A DNA stretch of 64,000 bases from Hellea sp. (GTDB taxonomy: Bacteria > Pseudomonadota > Alphaproteobacteria > Caulobacterales > Maricaulaceae): assembly GCA_028224375.1 (NCBI GenBank), contig JAOIVW010000004.1, forward strand, positions 105,826 to 169,825, written 5' to 3'. The position numbers were made by a program, and so were the translations under genes. The notes under the pieces were generated by a model. That model did no database searches, was not told where the DNA came from, and saw nothing but the letters and a program-made list of their open reading frames with translations. This document shows, piece after piece, positions 52,630 to 61,379 of the stretch (positions are counted from its first letter, which is position 1; every line of letters starts with the position of its first letter).

Positions 52630-54129
52630 TTAGTCGCGTTGCCAAGACGAGGGCCCTTTATCGGATTTAACGAGGCGGCCCTTATCTCCGATCGGATAAC
52701 GCGTTTTATCCATGAGCCATGCGAGAGATTCACTATCCTCTGCATCTATTTTGGCAAGGCTTCGCTCTCCGTTGTCGAGCCGCGCCATAACCACGCCGTG
52801 CGAGGGAGAGCCGTCTCGGTTTGAGAGGACAGCAAAGCTTTCAACTTTTGCAGGGCCTTCGCCGCCTAAAACAATATCAGGAACGCCGCCGCGGGCCTTA
52901 TCAGCGATATCTTGAGTATCGCCGTCTGCACATAGAAGCGCTGCATCTTCAGGCGTTTTTGAGAGGCGTAGTCCATAATGTTTGGTGACATATTCCCCTT
53001 GGCCATAAAGCAGTCCTGTCGGCTCGCCGCCGCGAATCGTCCGCACCATGGCGCAAGCCGCATGTGTCATATAATTGTTGAGAGGCGCTCCGAAGAAGCT
53101 CATACCGCCTGTCACTGTTGAGGGCGTGCGCACATCACGGCCTAAAATACGCCGTGCCATTTTTGGGACAACGGGGAAACAGGAATAAAGCTCGGCTGCT
53201 TCAGTGGCAGACCTGTCTGTTTTTAGAGCCTTTAAGACCGCTGCTTGGGCTGGGCACTGATAGTAATTTTCCCGTGCCAGAAAATCACGCGGTTCATCCG
53301 CCCCTGCGCCTTGGGTGATAAAGACACATTTTTCTTTGGGGACTCCCATCTCCCTTGCCGTTTTCAGCGAGGTGATGATAAGCCCCGCGCTTTGGTTGAC
53401 GTTCATGCTGGCGACCATGGATTTGGTGTAGGGCCATGCGACGATGCGGTTCTTGGGTGCGGCGGATAAAATATCCTCGCCAGTCATATTTACAGGGCCC
53501 CAACTATAAGGATTTTTCGCAGCAACCGCCGAGGAGGTTTCGAAGATAGCGGCCGTTTCGGCATCCGCCTCTTGCGGGGTTTGACCCCAATGCGAGGCTG
53601 TGGCGGCTTCAAAAAGGGGATAAATGTTCAGCGGTAGGTACAGGCCTAGTTGAATGGATAATGGATGGATAGCCCCGGGCGTATCTGCGAAATTAGGACC
53701 GTCATTTGCAAAGGGTGACCAAGGCGGCATTGACCCCTGTCTCTGAGTGCTGACCAAGGTGTATTGAGCTTCTCCGCCAACAACCGCAGCTATCTTGCTA
53801 TGGCCTTGCGCAATATTTTTGGCGGCCTCATGGATATATTTTAGAGGAGCTTGTCCACCTGATGGCCCCAAAACAGCCCGTTTAGGGGTAATGCCAAGCT
53901 TTGCGCATAGCTCTCCTGCCAAGTCTGAATAGCGCCAACTCATAGGCATTACGACATCTAGCGAGTCTATCTTCGGTAAAAGCTGTCCGCCCCCATCTTC
54001 ATTTGCAATCTGAAGCGCTTTGGCCATCATTTCGAGGGGTTCGAGCCCTTTTGAGACATCCTCAGGACGGTCTATATATTCCCCAATCCCAATAATAACG
54101 GGTAGATTTTCTGCCTCGATATTCGCCAT
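52630..54129 (-). CDS. Thiolase-like protein lacking catalytic residues
   Basis: A 499-residue protein annotated as acetyl-CoA acetyltransferase in relatives. The thiolase fold is seen in VVGGEAQYT and the GGMSFFGAPLNNYMTHA region. The nucleophile Cys is absent: the site reads LGPSGGQAP. The GHP His is replaced (FGAP) and the final Cys-GGG is replaced (LLYGQGEY). It is probably not a true thiolase; a role in lipid or acyl-CoA binding is only a guess. It begins two bases after phhB on the same strand. Confidence 0.8.
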   Translation of the reverse strand: MANIEAENLPVIIGIGEYIDRPEDVSKGLEPLEMMAKALQIANEDGGGQLLPKIDSLDVVMPMSWRYSDLAGELCAKLGITPKRAVLGPSGGQAPLKYIHEAAKNIAQGHSKIAAVVGGEAQYTLVSTQRQGSMPPWSPFANDGPNFADTPGAIHPLSIQLGLYLPLNIYPLFEAATASHWGQTPQEADAETAAIFETSSAVAAKNPYSWGPVNMTGEDILSAAPKNRIVAWPYTKSMVASMNVNQSAGLIITSLKTAREMGVPKEKCVFITQGAGADEPRDFLARENYYQCPAQAAVLKALKTDRSATEAAELYSCFPVVPKMARRILGRDVRTPSTVTGGMSFFGAPLNNYMTHAACAMVRTIRGGEPTGLLYGQGEYVTKHYGLRLSKTPEDAALLCADGDTQDIADKARGGVPDIVLGGEGPAKVESFAVLSNRDGSPSHGVVMARLDNGERSLAKIDAEDSESLAWLMDKTRYPIGDKGRLVKSDKGPSSWQRD

Positions 54130-54131
54130 AT

Positions 54132-54404
54132 TTATGCGGCCGCATCTTCCATAGCTTTGGCCAGAGTGACATCTTTCTCTGTGACGCCGCCTGCATCATG
54201 TGTTGTGAGCGTCACATCCACGCGGTTATAAACATTAAACCACTCAGGATGATGATCCATCTTATCTGCTATAATGGCAATTTGGGTCATGAAGCCAAAA
54301 GCCTGAACAAAATCCGTAAATTTAAAGACTTTGGTGATGAAGTCATCTCCTCCTGTCCATCCATCCAAGTCTTCGGCGACGTCTTTAGGGTTTAATACGT
54401 TCAT
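54132..54404 (-). CDS. phhB: Pterin-4a-carbinolamine dehydratase
   Basis: A 90-residue enzyme that recycles 4a-hydroxytetrahydrobiopterin. The conserved motif [24 protein letters not shown] carries the active-site His pair and Asp. No phenylalanine hydroxylase gene is near. The ATG at 54402-54404 follows GGAG by six bases; an extra in-frame ATG four codons earlier is less likely. Confidence 0.92.
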   Translation of the reverse strand: MNVLNPKDVAEDLDGWTGGDDFITKVFKFTDFVQAFGFMTQIAIIADKMDHHPEWFNVYNRVDVTLTTHDAGGVTEKDVTLAKAMEDAAA

Positions 54405-54421
54405 TCTACACTCCATTTACA

Positions 54422-54437
54422 TTAACGCGGCGTTAAC
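54422..54437. promoter_or_regulatory. Perfect TTAA-N7-TTAA box in the phhB-vanZ gap
   Basis: TTAA-CGCGGCG-TTAAC is a full match to the CtrA consensus and is itself part of a palindrome. It lies 17 bases before the phhB start. The rest of this 308-base gap holds AGGAGG at 54472-54477, a 59-codon GTG frame of doubtful reality, and AT-rich sequence before the vanZ-like gene. About one perfect match is expected by chance per 64 kb. Confidence 0.4.
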
Positions 54438-54712
54438 CGTGATATTTGCGCAACACTAGGCTTGAATGTGCAGGAGGTGAAGTACAATTGTGCAGTTTTG
54501 CCCCAAAGTTGCCACATTTGAACCCGTTATTTCACCTTCGCTTATGGCAGGGGGCTGTAAGCGTGCAAAAGTCAGGAGGAAGATTTATTTAGTGCCGCGC
54601 CCTTATCCATTGATGAGATGGCTAAAAGCAAATCGCGCATTAAATCAGACAATCTCATTTCAGCCTTGAAATTGTCATAAGCTGTTCATTATTCCTCATT
54701 AAATGAGAAATC

Positions 54713-55096
54713 ATGTCAGTTTATAAATCTATCCTTCCGTCTGTACTGCGCTTGCCTTTCCGAGTGGGTGTGGCGGCTTATGGTCTGTTCATTGTCTGGG
54801 CCTCTTTGCGCCCTGCAGGAACTGGCGGAGCTGTACCGCATATGGATAAGGTCTTGCATCTGCTCGTCTATGCCATTTTGGCAGCGGGCCTGAGTTTGGG
54901 TTGGCCGAAACTTTCTAAGTTTCGGATTTTTCTGGGATGCGTTCTCTTTGGCGTATCTATGGAGATCGGCCAAAGTCTCATCGGCTTAGGGCGGGACGCG
55001 TCTTTATGGGATGGGGTCGCCAATGGTGTCGGTGCAGCCTTAGGTGTCTGTCTCGTAGTCCTTATGGAGCGATTTTTCGTCCCTAAGGCGAACTAA
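54713..55096 (+). CDS. VanZ-like membrane protein
   Basis: A 127-residue protein with four hydrophobic segments and the VanZ-family layout: HMDKVLHLLVYAILAAGLSL and SMEIGQSLIGLGRDASLWDGVANGVGAALG. VanZ-like proteins give low-level teicoplanin resistance in some Gram-positives; in Proteobacteria the role is unknown. Monocistronic. Confidence 0.85.
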   Translation: MSVYKSILPSVLRLPFRVGVAAYGLFIVWASLRPAGTGGAVPHMDKVLHLLVYAILAAGLSLGWPKLSKFRIFLGCVLFGVSMEIGQSLIGLGRDASLWDGVANGVGAALGVCLVVLMERFFVPKAN

Positions 55097-55243
55097 ATCC
55101 AAGCGCTTTCGCGCAGTAGAAGAAACTCCCCCTTAAACGCCGCAATTATGCGGAATTGAGCTGGCTCTTGCATGTAAATTGCAAGGTCCGCGTCATAGGA
55201 CCGCCGCTTGCGGCATAGGTGATACAATTAAAGGGTGAAAACC

Positions 55244-56428
55244 ATGACAACATTAAAATCTATCAAAACGGCGGCAATATTGCTGGCCGGTACAGCCCTT
55301 GCGCCAGCCGCTTTTGCGGGCGGGCAGGCTAATCCCGCTTATACACCGGACTTGCTTCCGCCAAGCTCAAATGCGGGTGAATGCTATGCCCGCGTTGAGG
55401 TGCCTGCACAATATTCTACAAGCTCCGAGCAAGTGATAGTGGAAGAAGGTTACACCAAAGTGGAAGTTCACCAACCGACATTGGCGCAGCGCCAAGAAAA
55501 CGTCATGGTCAAAGAAGCCAGTGTGCGTTACCGCGTAAAACAGCCGAGCTACCGCTCAGTCACAGAGCAGATGCTCGTCCGCCCAGCTTATGACAAGCTG
55601 ACAGTTTCAGCGCCGCAATTCTCTACAGTGACTGAAACCATTCAAACATCGGCGCCGCGCCTTGTTTGGAAACGTGGCAACCCAGGCAAATTAGCTTCAC
55701 AAGGCTACACAATTCATTCTACAGCAGATGGTGGTCGTTTCGGCCAAGGCTATAGCAGCACAACACAATATGGAGCCTCTGGCGGAGACCAATGCGGCCC
55801 GACATGTGAAATTTGGTGTCTTGTAGAAGAGCCGGCAGAGCAAGTCGCCTTTAACCGCAAAGTCATGACGTCACCGGGCCAAGTCCAGCGTCAAAGCGTG
55901 CCAGCCAAATATCAGACAATTCATAAACAGGTTGTGTCTGACCCAGGCGGTGTTGAGCAAATTCCTGTGCCGGCTGAATATAGATCGGTCACGGTTGAAG
56001 ATGTCGTCGATCCAGGCGGAGAACGCGTTGTAAATATTCCGCCTAAATATGGGGACATTCAGACGAAGCATTTGGTTGCGCCGTCCCGCTATGAATGGCG
56101 CCGCGTGCTCTGCGCGCCTGGAACGGGAACTATCAGATCAGGCGCAAGCTATAGCAGTTCAAGTACCTCACATGGAGCCGCGGCAGGTTACTCGTCAGGA
56201 GCTTACACTTCAGGATCAACTTACGGCACGACAACAACCCATAGCACCGGCACATATAGCTCTGGCGCACATGGCACGTCGTCTCACACTGTTCCAGGTT
56301 CGCGCGTTGTGACAGGCTCAGGCTATTACGGCGGATATTCACAGCAACAAGCGCCGCAAAGTACAGATCACTATGAGAGCGGTAGGCAACATGTGCAAAA
56401 GGCAAAGCGTAAGCGCAAGTGGCGTTAG
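55244..56428 (+). CDS. Secreted repeat-containing protein of unknown function
   Basis: A 394-residue protein with a signal peptide (to AAFA). From about residue 45 to 280 it carries repeats of some 18-25 residues around VPAxY-x-[ST]-V/I (VPAQYSTSSEQVIV, VPAKYQTIHKQVV, VPAEYRSVTVEDVV, IPPKYGDIQTKHLV), spaced by DPGG. The later part is Ser/Thr/Gly/Tyr-rich with a basic end (KAKRKRKWR). Four Cys occur near the middle. It may be an envelope or matrix protein. The ATG is preferred over a GTG three codons earlier, which overlaps the ribosome-binding site. Confidence 0.8.
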   Translation: MTTLKSIKTAAILLAGTALAPAAFAGGQANPAYTPDLLPPSSNAGECYARVEVPAQYSTSSEQVIVEEGYTKVEVHQPTLAQRQENVMVKEASVRYRVKQPSYRSVTEQMLVRPAYDKLTVSAPQFSTVTETIQTSAPRLVWKRGNPGKLASQGYTIHSTADGGRFGQGYSSTTQYGASGGDQCGPTCEIWCLVEEPAEQVAFNRKVMTSPGQVQRQSVPAKYQTIHKQVVSDPGGVEQIPVPAEYRSVTVEDVVDPGGERVVNIPPKYGDIQTKHLVAPSRYEWRRVLCAPGTGTIRSGASYSSSSTSHGAAAGYSSGAYTSGSTYGTTTTHSTGTYSSGAHGTSSHTVPGSRVVTGSGYYGGYSQQQAPQSTDHYESGRQHVQKAKRKRKWR

Positions 56429-56448
56429 GCCCTCTTAAACACTAAAGA

Positions 56449-56479
56449 AAAGCCCGCCCCTTTCGAGGCGGGCTTTTTT
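56449..56479 (+). terminator. Rho-independent terminator after the repeat protein
   Basis: AAAGCCCGCC and GGCGGGCTTT pair perfectly over ten positions with an eight-base loop, followed by a T-run. Confidence 0.92.
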
Positions 56480-56530
56480 GTATGTGAGCTATTACTAAAA
56501 GCGGCTAAAAAATATCACTGCTAAACCAAT

Positions 56531-56560
56531 AAAGGCCGGGATGTCTCCCGGCCTTTCTTT
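56531..56560. terminator. Second, bidirectional terminator before the symporter gene
   Basis: AAAGGCCGGG and CCCGGCCTTT form a perfect 10-bp stem with an ATGTCT loop; T-rich on the plus side. It probably ends the leftward AGCS symporter transcript. Confidence 0.85.
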
Positions 56561-56583
56561 TGAATTATCATCGTTAGTGAAAA

Positions 56584-58050
56584 TTACATATCGTCTTGAT
56601 CAATCAATCCGTCATTGGCGATTTTCTCTTTGTCGAAATATTCTTTAGCCAACTTAAAGACGACTGGTGAGAGCAAGATTAGCGCGATCAGGTTCGGCGC
56701 AGCCATCAGTCCTGTAAGGCTATCGGCGATGAGCCAGAATGTTGCGACAACCATATTATCTTCGCCTGTTTCGAAGGAGAGAGCAAAGGTCGAGGCGAAA
56801 ACAGCTAAGATCCAAAAGGCGCGGAAAACGGGGATAGACTTTTCTTTAAAGATAAAGGCTGTGCAACGTTCGCCATAATAGGACCAGCCAATAATGGTGG
56901 TAAAGGCGAATATACAAAGACAGATGGTGACTATGTGTTCGCCAAATCCTGCTAAGGTGGCTTCAAACGCTGAGGCTGTTAATGGCACACCAATTTCACA
57001 GCCTGCAGGTGTTGAGCCTGACTCCAGCATTTCTAAAATAGCGGGACTGGCGAGACAGTCAGCTGTCATCACGCCAGAGGTCAAAATAACCAAGGCCGTA
57101 ATCGTACAGATGATAAGTGTATCAATAATTGTCCCGAGCATAGCGATGATGCCCTGGTTAACAGGGTCATTATTCTGTGCAGCGGCATGCGCAATCGGGG
57201 CTGAACCTTGTCCGGCCTCATTGGAGAAGAGACCGCGCGCGACACCTTTTTGCATAGCGAGCATCATCAAACCGATTGTGATACCTGTCCCGGCACCCTG
57301 TAGACCGAAAGCGCCTTTAAATATTAGTCCGAAAGCTGTCGGGACTTGCCCTATATTAGCGGCAATAACGACAAGCGCTGCAACAATATAGAGGACGGCC
57401 ATGAAAGGGACGAGCTTAGAGGCAACCGCGCCAATACGCTTAATCCCGCCAAAGACAACGCCGGCCACCAGTACAGAAAGAACGACCGCTACGATACGAG
57501 GGTCAAAATTATAAGCACTTTGTAACGCATCTGCGATGGAGTTGGCCTGTACGGCGTTACCTGTTGAAAGCGAGCCGATAATGCCAAAACATGCAAATGC
57601 ACCCGCGAGCCAAAGCCATTTCGGGCCAAGGCCATTTTTGATATAATACATCGGGCCGCCGACACGGTTCCCATTGGCATCGATTTCGCGGTAACGTACG
57701 GCGAGAACACCTTCGCCGAATTTTGTGGCAGTCCCCAGGATAGCGGTTACCCACATCCAAAAGACAGCACCCGGGCCGCCAATGGCGATAGCAGCTGCAA
57801 CACCAGCAATGTTACCAGTTCCCACTGTAGAGGAGAGCGCTGTCATAAGGGCCGCAAATGGCGAAACATCACCTTCTTCTGCACCTGTACGTTTTTTGAA
57901 AAGCTGACGGAATCCATATCCGATTTTGGTTAGAGAGATAAACCGTAAGCCGACTGTCAGGAAAAATCCGACACCTAGCAACAAAATCATCATGGGAGGA
58001 CCCCAGACAAAATTGTTTAAGCTTTCCATGAGCGATGCAAAAGTTTCCAT
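56584..58050 (-). CDS. Sodium:alanine symporter (AGCS family)
   Basis: A 488-residue inner-membrane carrier with about ten hydrophobic segments. Family motifs: FAALMTALSSTVGTGNIAGV near the front and RGLFSNEAGQGSAPIAHAAA in the middle, both typical of AGCS/AlsT proteins that import alanine or glycine with sodium. The ATG at 58048-58050 follows GGGGAA by six bases; an in-frame extension to 58137 is not needed. The C-terminus is charged (EYFDKEKIANDGLIDQDDM). Confidence 0.93.
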   Translation of the reverse strand: METFASLMESLNNFVWGPPMMILLLGVGFFLTVGLRFISLTKIGYGFRQLFKKRTGAEEGDVSPFAALMTALSSTVGTGNIAGVAAAIAIGGPGAVFWMWVTAILGTATKFGEGVLAVRYREIDANGNRVGGPMYYIKNGLGPKWLWLAGAFACFGIIGSLSTGNAVQANSIADALQSAYNFDPRIVAVVLSVLVAGVVFGGIKRIGAVASKLVPFMAVLYIVAALVVIAANIGQVPTAFGLIFKGAFGLQGAGTGITIGLMMLAMQKGVARGLFSNEAGQGSAPIAHAAAQNNDPVNQGIIAMLGTIIDTLIICTITALVILTSGVMTADCLASPAILEMLESGSTPAGCEIGVPLTASAFEATLAGFGEHIVTICLCIFAFTTIIGWSYYGERCTAFIFKEKSIPVFRAFWILAVFASTFALSFETGEDNMVVATFWLIADSLTGLMAAPNLIALILLSPVVFKLAKEYFDKEKIANDGLIDQDDM

Positions 58051-58178
58051 GCGAGTTCCCCGTTCTGATGACGTTTGAAAATTTTCGCGACCATAGGGGA
58101 GCGTATTCACTACGCCAAGACTTAATATAGACATCATTGGGGATGAAAATCAGGCGCACAAAATGACGCCAAAAGTCC

Positions 58179-58207
58179 TTGACCTTGCTAGCTGCTCACC
58201 CTATACG
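58179..58207 (+). promoter_or_regulatory. Likely promoter of the L36 gene
   Basis: TTGACC (58179-58184) and TATACG (58202-58207) are 17 bases apart, 37 bases before the rpmJ ATG. Confidence 0.5.
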
Positions 58208-58243
58208 CCGCGTTCGAAATTCAATATGTATAAGGCCAAGACG

Positions 58244-58369
58244 ATGAAAGTCCGTAGCTCTTTAAAATCTTTAAAAAACCGCCACCGCGATTGCCAAATT
58301 GTGCGCCGCAAAGGTCGTCTTTATGTGATTAACAAAACTGACCCGCGTTTTAAGGCGCGCCAAGGTTAA
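58244..58369 (+). CDS. rpmJ: 50S ribosomal protein L36, zinc-free type
   Basis: A 41-residue protein, [20 protein letters not shown] onward, ending KARQG. It matches L36 but only one of the zinc-ligand cysteines is kept (C18), so it is the zinc-independent (C-minus) form usual in Alphaproteobacteria. The longer open frame upstream is rejected because L36 begins MKVR and AAGG lies eight bases before this ATG. Confidence 0.95.
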   Translation: MKVRSSLKSLKNRHRDCQIVRRKGRLYVINKTDPRFKARQG

Positions 58370-58442
58370 TCTATCGGCCTGTTTATGGCTGACAAAGAAT
58401 TTATGTTTAGGCCTCTTGCCCGATAGGGTTGGAGGCTTCATT

Positions 58443-59219
58443 ATGTTTGGGATTATGAAACGCTTTAGCTTCACATTATTCGCCGCTATATTTATCGCCG
58501 CGCCTGCTGCTGCGCAGGTCACTGAAAAGCCTGATTGTGCGGAAGGCCACAACCTTATTGTGATTGTGCCTGACGGCGGGGGCGATCCTATTTACAGGTG
58601 CCAGACGCCTGAGGAAATTTTCGGTCTTGAGCCAGAAGACCTTATAGATAATGAGGCCGCTGCTGCCGAGACTACAGATGACGAAACTGCAATAGCCGAA
58701 AGACCGAATTATTCAGATCTGACCGAAGAGGCTGAACGTGAAGCAAAGCTCAATACTTACTTTGAACGATTGAAGGTTGAAACAAACCCCGAGGATGCTG
58801 ACCTCATTGCTGAGGATATTTGGGCCATATGGCTGGATAGCGGCTCTGATACGGTGAACTTTATTTTGCGCCGAGGCACAGCTGCGCAAAAACGAAACGA
58901 GATTAAACTCGCTCGCCGCATGTTCGATAATGTGACAACGCTCAATCCTGATTATGCTGAAGGCTGGGCTCGCTCGTCCCGTCTCGCGCTTGATGAGAAA
59001 GATCTAGGCCGTGCTCTCACAGAAGCTGCTCAGGCTCTTGTCTATGAACCGCGCCATTTCTATGCGCTTTGGACTATGGGAAATGTCTTTGAACAGCTTG
59101 GCCGTCAGGATGAAGCCTTGGAAGCTTACATTGAAGCGAATAAGCTCTACCCCGAACTTAAAGCAGTCAAAGACCGTATAGGCACGTTGCAAAACGATAT
59201 TGAAGGCGACGTTCTCTAA
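58443..59219 (+). CDS. Secreted TPR-repeat protein
   Basis: A 258-residue protein with a signal peptide ending near PAAAQ, a short domain with CAEGHNLIVIVPDGGGDPIYRC (two Cys), an acidic linker and three or so TPR repeats in the C-terminal half (LARRMFDNVTTLNPDYAEGW, ALTEAAQALVYEPRHFYALW, ALEAYIEANKLYPELKAV). GGAGG seven bases before the ATG supports the start. A periplasmic scaffold is likely; partner unknown. Confidence 0.85.
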   Translation: MFGIMKRFSFTLFAAIFIAAPAAAQVTEKPDCAEGHNLIVIVPDGGGDPIYRCQTPEEIFGLEPEDLIDNEAAAAETTDDETAIAERPNYSDLTEEAEREAKLNTYFERLKVETNPEDADLIAEDIWAIWLDSGSDTVNFILRRGTAAQKRNEIKLARRMFDNVTTLNPDYAEGWARSSRLALDEKDLGRALTEAAQALVYEPRHFYALWTMGNVFEQLGRQDEALEAYIEANKLYPELKAVKDRIGTLQNDIEGDVL

Positions 59220-60160
59220 GGTTTGCCCGGCTTCGCCAGACTGTCCAGATTTTCATCTAATATATGCGCGGTATTTACAATGAGCCGCAGCGACTGCTTG
59301 TAAAAATCAAGCGGTATTGTCTCAAATTCATCGGTGTCGCGGTGGTAATAGGGATGATCCTCAACGCCAAAATAAAGATAGGGTATCTGCGCGCGGTGAA
59401 AGATACCGTGGTCAGATTGCAAGGTCCAATCATTGGCTCCGTCTTCAGGGCGATCATGACCAAACGACACTTTTATATCAACGCCCTTTGACGCTTTTTT
59501 CACAAGCCGTTTTACTGCAGGCGTATGATATGTTCCGCTGGCGTAAATTTCGCCTTTTTGGTTCTGGCTGATCATATCCAAATTGAGGTTAAAGACGGGC
59601 CTCTTGCCAAAGCTTGCCGCCTCCACAAAATGTCTTGCGCCTTGGAGACCCATTTCTTCAGCGTCGAGCCAAATAAAGAGGATGTCATGCTGAGGGGCTT
59701 TATCAGTAAAGCTTTCTGCGATAGCGAAAAGAGCCGCTGAGCCCGAGGCATTATCATCTGCGCCATTGTAAATCTTACCCTCGCGTTCACCCAGATGGTC
59801 ATAATGCGCCGTAATCACAAAAAGCGGCCCCTCATCATTATCGTCGATGTCAATCAAGCCTTGAAGGTTCATGGCCTCATAAATGGGGGCATCAGGCGGG
59901 ACAACGCCTTCACGGTTTGGACGGGGCTGGGTTGTGAAGCTCGTCTCATAGCTTTTATCAAAAACGGTCAGTTTTGCGATTTCGCTTTTCAGAAAATTTT
60001 GGGCTTTGGCGTTGCCGTCTGTTCCCGTGCGGCGGCCTTGCATATCATCAGCTGACAAAGTTTCCATGATGCTGATGGCTTTAGCGGCGTCGACATTATG
60101 AGTTGGGGCTTGTGAACAGGCCGCGAGAGTGAAGGAGAAAATAAGGAAAGATTTACGCAT
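59216..60160 (-). CDS. M28-family zinc aminopeptidase, lipoprotein
   Basis: A 314-residue lipoprotein (FTLAAC) with the M28 catalytic pattern: AHYDHLG (metal His and Asp), NGADDNASGSAALFAIAE (bridging Asp), LDAEEMGLQGARHFV (Glu-Glu catalytic pair), NLDMISQNQ and a last His in YHRDTDEF. It should cut N-terminal residues from peptides in the periplasm. It begins 10 bases after the end of the M19 dipeptidase gene, so the two peptidases form an operon. Confidence 0.93.
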   Translation of the reverse strand: MRKSFLIFSFTLAACSQAPTHNVDAAKAISIMETLSADDMQGRRTGTDGNAKAQNFLKSEIAKLTVFDKSYETSFTTQPRPNREGVVPPDAPIYEAMNLQGLIDIDDNDEGPLFVITAHYDHLGEREGKIYNGADDNASGSAALFAIAESFTDKAPQHDILFIWLDAEEMGLQGARHFVEAASFGKRPVFNLNLDMISQNQKGEIYASGTYHTPAVKRLVKKASKGVDIKVSFGHDRPEDGANDWTLQSDHGIFHRAQIPYLYFGVEDHPYYHRDTDEFETIPLDFYKQSLRLIVNTAHILDENLDSLAKPGKP

Positions 60161-60170
60161 AGGATGAGCT

Positions 60171-61334
60171 TTAATTAGGAAGGTTGTTAGCGAAATAACG
60201 CCGGGCATTCTCGCCCATAACTTTACGAATTTGCGGCTCGGCCATGCCTTGGGCAAGAAGCTCATGGGTAATCGCGGCAAGCTCTGAGGTATCTAAAGAC
60301 GTCTCAACCGTCCCGTCATAATCAGAGCCAAGTGCCACGGCATCCTCACCAAGCAGACCCACGGCATGAATAATTTCTTTGGCGATTCCCTTGGGAGAGA
60401 TGTCGCAAATAGCCCCGCCAAAATAGCCTATGCCCAAAATGCCGCCGCGATCCGCAATCTGCCTCAGGATATCATCCGGCAGGTTTCGGTTAGCCGTTCT
60501 GGGACAGCCGCTAATCGTGCCGCCATGAGAAATAAAGATCGGCGCTTTGACCGTCGCCAAAACGTCCCGAACTGTTTGCCGTGAGCTATGTGCCACATCA
60601 ATCATGATGCTGCGGCGTTCCATTTCCAAAATCGCTTGTCGCCCAAAATCTGTGAGGCCGGCTTGGGAACGTCCATGCATGGACCCGCCAAGTTCATTAT
60701 CAAAGAAATGCTGCAACCCCATAGCGCGGTACCCTTCATCATAAAGGCGTTCGATATTTTCCAGTTTACCTTCAAGCGGGTGAGAGCCTTCTGTCAATAG
60801 CACCGTGATAAGTGTGCCGTTGGGCTGATTAAGATCAGATTTCTTTCGCGCGATAACGAGATTATTCTTGCTGCGTTTTTCTATTTTTTGAAGGCGGTGC
60901 GCTTGATAAGCCGCCCGCTCATAAATTGACCCCCATGTTCGCAGGGGCCAGAGCTGCACTTGCGCCAGCTTCGTAATATCGTCAGGCGCATCGGCATCAT
61001 TGCCATCAAAATTAAGCCCCCTTGGAGATTTTGTGACGGCACTGAATATTTGGATGTCGACACCGCCCTCGCGTAATCGAGGTAAATCCACATGGCCGCG
61101 ATTCCACCTTTTCTCGGGGTTGCGGCGCCAGAGCAGGCTATCTGTGTGTAGGTCCGCAATAAAAAGGTCCGCATGAAGTGATTTGGCCGCCTCTGAAACA
61201 GGATAAACTTCGTGAGGCGCGACGGGATTCATCTTGGCATCGGTTTGCGGAACAAGAATGCCAAAGATATAAATTGCTGCGGCAATCATCAGCAAAATCA
61301 AAAGACCAAAAATGAGTTTAGCGGCTTTTCTCAT
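60171..61334 (-). CDS. Membrane dipeptidase, M19 family
   Basis: A 387-residue zinc dipeptidase (renal dipeptidase family). An N-terminal anchor (about 7-28) is followed by LFIADLHTDSLLWRR (HxD), a long barrel with SIMIDVAHSSRQTVRDVLA, APIFISHGGT and the final GSDYDGTVETS. These keep the expected metal ligands. It acts outside the cytoplasm on dipeptides, together with the M28 peptidase downstream. Confidence 0.93.
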   Translation of the reverse strand: MRKAAKLIFGLLILLMIAAAIYIFGILVPQTDAKMNPVAPHEVYPVSEAAKSLHADLFIADLHTDSLLWRRNPEKRWNRGHVDLPRLREGGVDIQIFSAVTKSPRGLNFDGNDADAPDDITKLAQVQLWPLRTWGSIYERAAYQAHRLQKIEKRSKNNLVIARKKSDLNQPNGTLITVLLTEGSHPLEGKLENIERLYDEGYRAMGLQHFFDNELGGSMHGRSQAGLTDFGRQAILEMERRSIMIDVAHSSRQTVRDVLATVKAPIFISHGGTISGCPRTANRNLPDDILRQIADRGGILGIGYFGGAICDISPKGIAKEIIHAVGLLGEDAVALGSDYDGTVETSLDTSELAAITHELLAQGMAEPQIRKVMGENARRYFANNLPN

Positions 61335-61379
61335 ATCCGCAGTTTCGCGGCCATGAGGGACGGGGTCAAGATAAGAAGA

